Assembly: GCF_001557115.1 (NCBI RefSeq)
Contig: NZ_LSKQ01000035.1
Coordinates: 1-26,675, forward strand
Reading direction: 5' to 3'
Length of the DNA stretch: 26,675 bases
From: Erythrobacter sp. CCH5-A1
GTDB lineage: Bacteria; Pseudomonadota; Alphaproteobacteria; Sphingomonadales; Sphingomonadaceae
Shown here: positions 22,601 through 26,675 of the stretch, in pieces
Numbering within the stretch: position 1 is the stretch's first letter
How the letters are laid out: each line of letters begins with the position of its first letter
The notes under the pieces: generated by a model
Seen by the model: the letters and a program-made list of their open reading frames with translations, nothing else
The model's database searches: none
Told to the model about the DNA's origin: nothing
Program-made: the position numbers and the translations under genes

Positions 22601-24401
22601 GCGCGGCCCACTCGAGCAGCGCGCCCGCCTCGCGCCCGGCGGGCAGGGTCAGCAGGAATTCGTGGATCGAGCCGAGGCTGGCATCGGTCAGATAGGTCGG
22701 CACCTCGGCCAGCACGCGGAAGCCGAAATTCTCGAAGGCCGGGACCACGTCCGACAGCGCCAGCGCGCCGCGGGTGTGGTAGACCTTCAGGCGCAGCGTA
22801 TCCGCGCCGTCACTCGCGAGGCGGTAAAGCCGCACCGCACGCTCGCTCGGGCGGGCGATGGGTGCGTCACCCTCGGCGACCATCAGCCCGCGCAGCTTGG
22901 CGATATCGCGTGCGGCTTCCTCGGGGCCGTAGGCGAGACGGTAGCCGGTCGGGAAGGCCGGGGCATAGCGCGCGGCGAGCGCGGCGGCGCGGCCGTCGTC
23001 CTCGTGCGCGGCAAGGTGGCTGGCGACCGCCTCGTTCCAGCCGCGCAGCAGATCGGCGAGCTGGGCCTCGATCGCGGCATCGTCGGGCAGGCGCGTCGAA
23101 GCGCGCACGTCGATCAGGAAGCGGAGCAGCGCGAGGGTCGAGCTTTCGACCTCGAGGCTCCAATCGAGAAGCTTTGCGCCGGGGCTCGCCAGCAGCATCC
23201 TCTGGATCTGCAAGCGCACATCGGTGCTCAGGTGGTCGCGCGGCAGCCAGACGAAGGCGAAGACGTGGCGCTCAAGCGTCGCGCTCACCATGATGACGCG
23301 CGGGCGCGGGCGATCGATCAGCGCCATCTTGGCGGTGACGAGATCGGCGACGCGCTCGGGATCGAAGGCGGTGAGGAGGTCGTTGGGGAGCGAGGTGAAG
23401 GCGTGCACCAGCGCCTTGCCGTTGTGCCCGGAAGGGTCGAAGCCGAGGCGCGCGGTGATGTCGTTCACCATCGCGCGCAGCACCGGCACCTCGCCCGGCC
23501 GCTCGTTCATCGCCGCGCTGGTCCACAGGCCTGCGTGGATCGAGAGCGCGGCGATTTTGCCCTTCTCGCGCACCGGAACGATGAACAGATCGAGCGGGCT
23601 GGCGCGGTGGACGCGCGACTGCACGTTGCTCTTGATCGCCAGCATGGCCTTGGGCGTGCCGGCCTTGTCCTGCGCGTCGAACCACTCGAAGGCGCGGGCG
23701 TAGGAGATATCGGCAAGCAGATCGGGCGAGGAGGCGCGGCAGATGCCGAGGCGCGCTTCGCTGGTGCCGTCACGGCGGCGGGTCAGGTGGCCGAGCTGGG
23801 TCAGCATCCCGCCCTTCAGCCAATCGAGCAGCGCGCCCGCCTCGGTATCCAGCGTGGCGACCGCGGCGGCATCGGCGGCCATCGCCTCCTGCATTCGCGG
23901 CCAGTCGGCAACTGCGGCATGGACATCGCCGAGCGTGGTCTCGAGCGCTTCGAGCAGTTCGCGCCGCTGGCGGGCGTCGACGCGCGGGGTCTCGATATAG
24001 ATCAGCGATTCGCGTTTTCCGGGTACTTTGGTGCCCGACTTGCCGAGGCCGGTGATCGCGCCCTCTTCGTCGCGCTCGACGGGGACCACCGGGTGCAGCA
24101 GCCGGTCGATCCCCAGCCCCTGCGCCGAAATCGCCGCGGCGAGCGAATCGACGAGGAAAGGCTGGTCGTCGTTGACGATCGCGATCCGCAGGTGGCGGCG
24201 CGCGCCGCTGGTGGATTCGAGCTGGATGATCGGCGCGCCGCGCTGGCGGGTGGCGGCGGCGGCGAGCAGCCAGGCGGCGGCTTCATCGAGAACGCCCTTG
24301 TCGGCGCCCGCATCGCCCGGGAGCAGCGAGGCCTCCAGCTGGAGGCGCAGGGCCTTGATCAACGCCTTGGGCGGCGCGGCGGCGACGGTCTTCGACCCCA
24401 T
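19683..24401 (-). CDS. NAD-specific glutamate dehydrogenase, large (about 170 kDa) type
   Basis: 1572 residues, the size of the bacterial GDH-L family (Bac_GDH). It oxidises glutamate to 2-oxoglutarate and ammonia with NAD, linking amino-acid use to the TCA cycle. The N-terminal half carries regulatory ACT-like and helical regions ([20 protein letters not shown] near residue 60). The catalytic core, about 770-1000, shows [46 protein letters not shown] and [19 protein letters not shown]. GGAG precedes this ATG, and 16 codons of upstream open frame are not supported. It stands alone, with a good promoter in the 133-bp gap upstream; peptide- and glutamate-based growth would fit the POT/amidohydrolase genes elsewhere in the window. 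Confidence 0.95.
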   Translation of the reverse strand: [1572 protein letters not shown]

Positions 24402-24450
24402 GTACGGCTCCTGTCCATCCTGCACCCGGCTGCGGCTGGCGCGCAACATT

Positions 24451-24479
24451 ATTATGCCGGATTGTAGTTATCGTGTCTT
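24451..24479 (-). promoter_or_regulatory. predicted promoter of the glutamate dehydrogenase gene
   Basis: On the minus strand AAGACA (24474-24479), 17 bp, CATAAT (24451-24456). Transcription would start near 24444, giving a leader of about 43 bases with the GGAG ribosome site. A second possibility just upstream is TTGTAT, 18 bp, TACAAT. Confidence 0.5.
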
Positions 24480-24534
24480 GCGCGATACAAGCTTTAACGC
24501 CTCGGGTGCAAGCACCGGAATTGCCCTTTTCGGA

Positions 24535-25530
24535 TCAGACCGCAGCCAGCGCGCGGCAGGCATCGAGCGTCAGCTCAAGGCTGCGGACGCGGGCCCGGGC
24601 GTCATAGGTCGCGCCGCACAGCAGGATCTCGTCGGCGCCGGTGCGGGCGATGAAGGCCTCGATCGCGGCGCGAACCTGCATGCGCGTGCCGACCGCCGCA
24701 GCCTGGCCGAGATGGGCGAGCATCGCCTGCGCACTCGCGGGGAGCGTGTCGGTATAGAATTCCACCGGCGGCGGTAGCTTGCCGGGATTGCCGCTGCGCA
24801 GCCGCACGAAGCTCTGCTGCTGGCTGGAGGCGAGAAGGCACGCCTCGGCCTCGGTCTCGGCGGCAAAGACATTCATCGCCACCATCACATGTGGCCTCTC
24901 CAGTGCCGCGGAAGGCTGGAAGTCGCGGCGATAGACCGCGAGCGCCGCATCGAGGTGATCGGGCGCGAAATGGGCGGCGAAAGCGTAGGGCAGGCCGAGC
25001 TTGGCGGCGAGTTGCGCGCCGAACAGGCTCGATCCGAGCATCCACAGCTCGACCTTCGCGCCGAGGCCGGGGGTGGCGGCGATCGGCAGGTCGTAGTCCC
25101 CCGTCAGCAGCGCGCGCAGCTCGACCACGTCCTGCGGGAAGTATTCGGCGGCCTGATGGAGGTTCTTGCGCAGCGCGCGCTGCAATTCCGGTCCCGCCCC
25201 GGGCGCGCGGCCGAGCCCGAGGTCGATCCGCCCGGGGAACAGCGCGTCCAATGTGCCGAACTGCTCGGCGATCTGGAAGGGGGTGTGGTTGGGCAGCATG
25301 ATGCCGCCCGACCCGATGCGGATGCGGCTGGTGGCGTTGCCGATATGCGCGAGCACGACCGAGGTCGCCCCGCCCGCGATCCCGTCCATTGCATGGTGCT
25401 CGGCGACCCAGAAGCGCTCGCACCCCAGCGCTTCCGCGGCGCGGGCGAGGTCGGTGGTGGCGGCGAAGGCCTCGGCAAGGGTGCCGCCCTCGCGCACCGG
25501 CACCAGATCGAGCACGGAGAAACGGGTCAT
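24535..25530 (-). CDS. LLM class flavin-dependent oxidoreductase (YhbW/MsnO8-like)
   Basis: 331 residues, a single luciferase-like TIM barrel that binds reduced FMN. The opening FSVLDLVPVREGGTLAEAF, the segment ERFWVAEHHAMDGIAGGATS (histidines 45-46 at the flavin pocket), RIGSGGIMLPNHTPFQIAEQ and FPGRIDLGLGRAPG are typical of the YhbW/MsnO8 subgroup. The natural substrates of this group are mostly unknown; members act as monooxygenases on aldehydes or other small organics. Its ATG overlaps the stop of the upstream TPR gene (ATGA), so the two are coupled. A weak GGTGC/GCACC hairpin lies 18 bases after the stop. Confidence 0.9.
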   Translation of the reverse strand: MTRFSVLDLVPVREGGTLAEAFAATTDLARAAEALGCERFWVAEHHAMDGIAGGATSVVLAHIGNATSRIRIGSGGIMLPNHTPFQIAEQFGTLDALFPGRIDLGLGRAPGAGPELQRALRKNLHQAAEYFPQDVVELRALLTGDYDLPIAATPGLGAKVELWMLGSSLFGAQLAAKLGLPYAFAAHFAPDHLDAALAVYRRDFQPSAALERPHVMVAMNVFAAETEAEACLLASSQQQSFVRLRSGNPGKLPPPVEFYTDTLPASAQAMLAHLGQAAAVGTRMQVRAAIEAFIARTGADEILLCGATYDARARVRSLELTLDACRALAAV

Positions 25531-26405
25531 GACGCGGGGGTCTCCTGTGGCGCGGCGGCAGTTTCGCCCGCCGCGCCGATCTGCGCAAGATAGTCCTTGG
25601 CGGTGGCGGCGGCGGGACTGTCGGGGGCGAGCGCGATCACCGATTGCCAGCTCTTGCGCGCCGCATCGTCGCGGCCCGCGAGCACCGCGATCACCCCTGC
25701 TTCGAGCGCGGTTTCGGGGTTGGTGGGGGCGAGCGTGGCGGCGCGTTCGATCGCGGCCTGCGCTTCTGCGAGTTTTTCGAGACGCCGCAGCAGGGTCGCC
25801 TTGAGCAGCCAGCCCTCGGCCCTGTCGGGGGCGAGCGTGGTCGAATTCTCGAGCGCGGCGAGTGCCTCGTCCGTGCGGCCCAGAGCGACCAGAGCGCGGG
25901 CGCGGTCGCTCGCGGCGATGGCTTCGAGGAGCGGGGCCTTGGCGGTCTGCGCGTCGCGCTCGGCGGTCGCCAGCAGGCCGAGCGCGCCCTCGGCATCCCC
26001 GCCGCCCAATGCCGCCGCCCCGGCGAGCGCGGCGAAGCGGGCGCGGGCGCGGGGCTCGGCCTCGGGTGTCTCGTCACGCGCGGCGGTGAAGGCGGTGCGT
26101 GCATCATCCCACAGCCCGAGTACGCTCGCCGCCGTGCCGAGGCAGTGGTTGGCGAGCACGCGGTCGGCCCCGGTGGTCTCGGCGCGGCGGATCTGCGCCA
26201 TGGCATGGGCGCGCGCCGGGTCTTCCTCGAGCACGCCAAGGCACCCGGCGAGCCATGCGCTGACCGGATCGGGCTTGTCCTGCGCCTCGGCCTCGGGTTG
26301 CACCTGCTCGCGCGGGGGGCGATCGCGCACCAGCTCGTCACCCTGAATCGCGCCCCCGGTGGGATTGGGGCCGACTTGCAGGGCGAGCGCGAGGAGGATC
26401 GACAC
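25527..26405 (-). CDS. tetratricopeptide-repeat protein
   Basis: 292 residues. The GTG start at 26405 is the best choice: it follows the upstream gene's TAG by 7 bases and opens a short hydrophobic stretch (SILLALALQVGPN) that may be a signal or anchor, whereas the longer frame runs into the hydrolase gene. Residues from about 75 to the end form alanine-rich TPR-like helical pairs, for example ALVALGRTDEALAALENSTT and EKLAEAQAAIERAATLAPTN. It is a protein-interaction scaffold with no catalytic motif. It lies between, and is coupled to, an alpha/beta hydrolase and the LLM oxidoreductase; a functional link among the three is only implied by the operon. Confidence 0.8.
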   Translation of the reverse strand: MSILLALALQVGPNPTGGAIQGDELVRDRPPREQVQPEAEAQDKPDPVSAWLAGCLGVLEEDPARAHAMAQIRRAETTGADRVLANHCLGTAASVLGLWDDARTAFTAARDETPEAEPRARARFAALAGAAALGGGDAEGALGLLATAERDAQTAKAPLLEAIAASDRARALVALGRTDEALAALENSTTLAPDRAEGWLLKATLLRRLEKLAEAQAAIERAATLAPTNPETALEAGVIAVLAGRDDAARKSWQSVIALAPDSPAAATAKDYLAQIGAAGETAAAPQETPAS

Positions 26406-26412
26406 GGGCGTT

Positions 26413-26675
26413 CTATCCGTAGAATTCGGCCACGATGGCCTTGAGGAGGGCAATGTCGCTGTCCCGCGACAGGCGGTGGTCGCCGTCCTCTACCAGCGTC
26501 ACCTGAACGTCGCCCGACCCGAACGCGGCCTTGAGACGAAGCGAGATGTCGAAGGGGACATCCGGGTCCGCCTTGCCGTGGAGGAGGCGCACCGGGCAGG
26601 CGAGGTCGATATGCCCGTCCAACCGCAGGTGGCATTCGGCATCGGCGAAGAACTTTGCGTGGGTGGGGGTGGGTT
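26413..26675 (-). CDS. alpha/beta hydrolase, ABHD10-like (3' part, runs off right edge)
   Basis: The C-terminal 87 residues are visible, open to the window edge. The catalytic acid is in CPVRLLHGKADPDVPFD and the catalytic histidine in LVEDGDHRLSRDSDI, the usual last two members of the Ser-Asp-His triad; the nucleophile serine lies outside. The DPDVP and GDHRLSR forms recall ABHD10/BphD-like esterases that cut small thioesters or esters. It is upstream of the TPR gene by 7 bases and probably the first visible gene of that operon. Confidence 0.82.
   Translation of the reverse strand, partial: PTPTHAKFFADAECHLRLDGHIDLACPVRLLHGKADPDVPFDISLRLKAAFGSGDVQVTLVEDGDHRLSRDSDIALLKAIVAEFYG

Noticed and set aside
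22662..24467. 601-codon plus-strand open frame opposite glutamate dehydrogenase
   Set aside because: Antisense shadow: the minus-strand frame carries clear GDH motifs over the same bases.
24505..24516. GGTGC/GCACC hairpin after the LLM oxidoreductase as a terminator
   Set aside because: The stem is only 5 bp and is followed by no clear T-run on the minus strand.

Overview
The window is a GC-rich, gene-dense bacterial chromosome segment. It most likely comes from an alphaproteobacterium of the Sphingomonadales (Erythrobacteraceae/Sphingomonadaceae type). This rests on the gene mix: a CYP153-type P450, the very large NAD-dependent glutamate dehydrogenase, IHF beta, a QueG epoxyqueuosine reductase, a POT peptide transporter beside secreted amidohydrolases, and a CPA2 antiporter. 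The taxon is inference, because no rRNA or species marker is present. I see no phage, IS element, plasmid gene or CRISPR array.

Layout. 1-2615: 5' part of an MlaA/VacJ gene (minus, running off the left edge), a crotonase-family enzyme, a small lipoprotein and an NnrU membrane protein. 2664-3529: a PaaI-type thioesterase divergent from an HxlR regulator, with two matching operators in the 62 bp between them. 3526-8566 (minus): a translationally coupled set of exported proteins (metal-dependent amidohydrolase, a ligand-less amidohydrolase homologue, a periplasmic FKBP isomerase), preceded by a POT peptide transporter. This looks like a peptide-use module. 8701-10063: four copies of a structured extragenic repeat around a small GntR regulator and ihfB. 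10065-12762: CPA2/KefB-like antiporter, tRNA-Leu(UAA) and a tandem-PilZ protein. 12759-14686: exported MsrB and CYP153. 14996-17271: a NatAB-like ABC exporter. 17318-19595: queG convergent with a ferredoxin-reductase-like flavoprotein. 19683-24401: the giant glutamate dehydrogenase. 24535-26675: luciferase-like oxidoreductase, TPR protein and the 3' part of an alpha/beta hydrolase.

The most unusual signal is the repeat family at 8.7-10.06 kb. Two of its stems keep their pairing while the bases on both sides change together (GGTGC/GCACC against GGCGC/GCGCC, and GTGCC/GGCAC against GGGGG/CCCCC), which points to a selected RNA or DNA structure. Second is the thioesterase/HxlR intergenic region, where two GTCTG-N5-CAGAY operators sit on two overlapping back-to-back promoters and the regulator gene appears to be leaderless. 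Third is the amidohydrolase pair, in which one partner has lost every metal ligand, together with a palindrome shared with the peptide transporter's upstream region.
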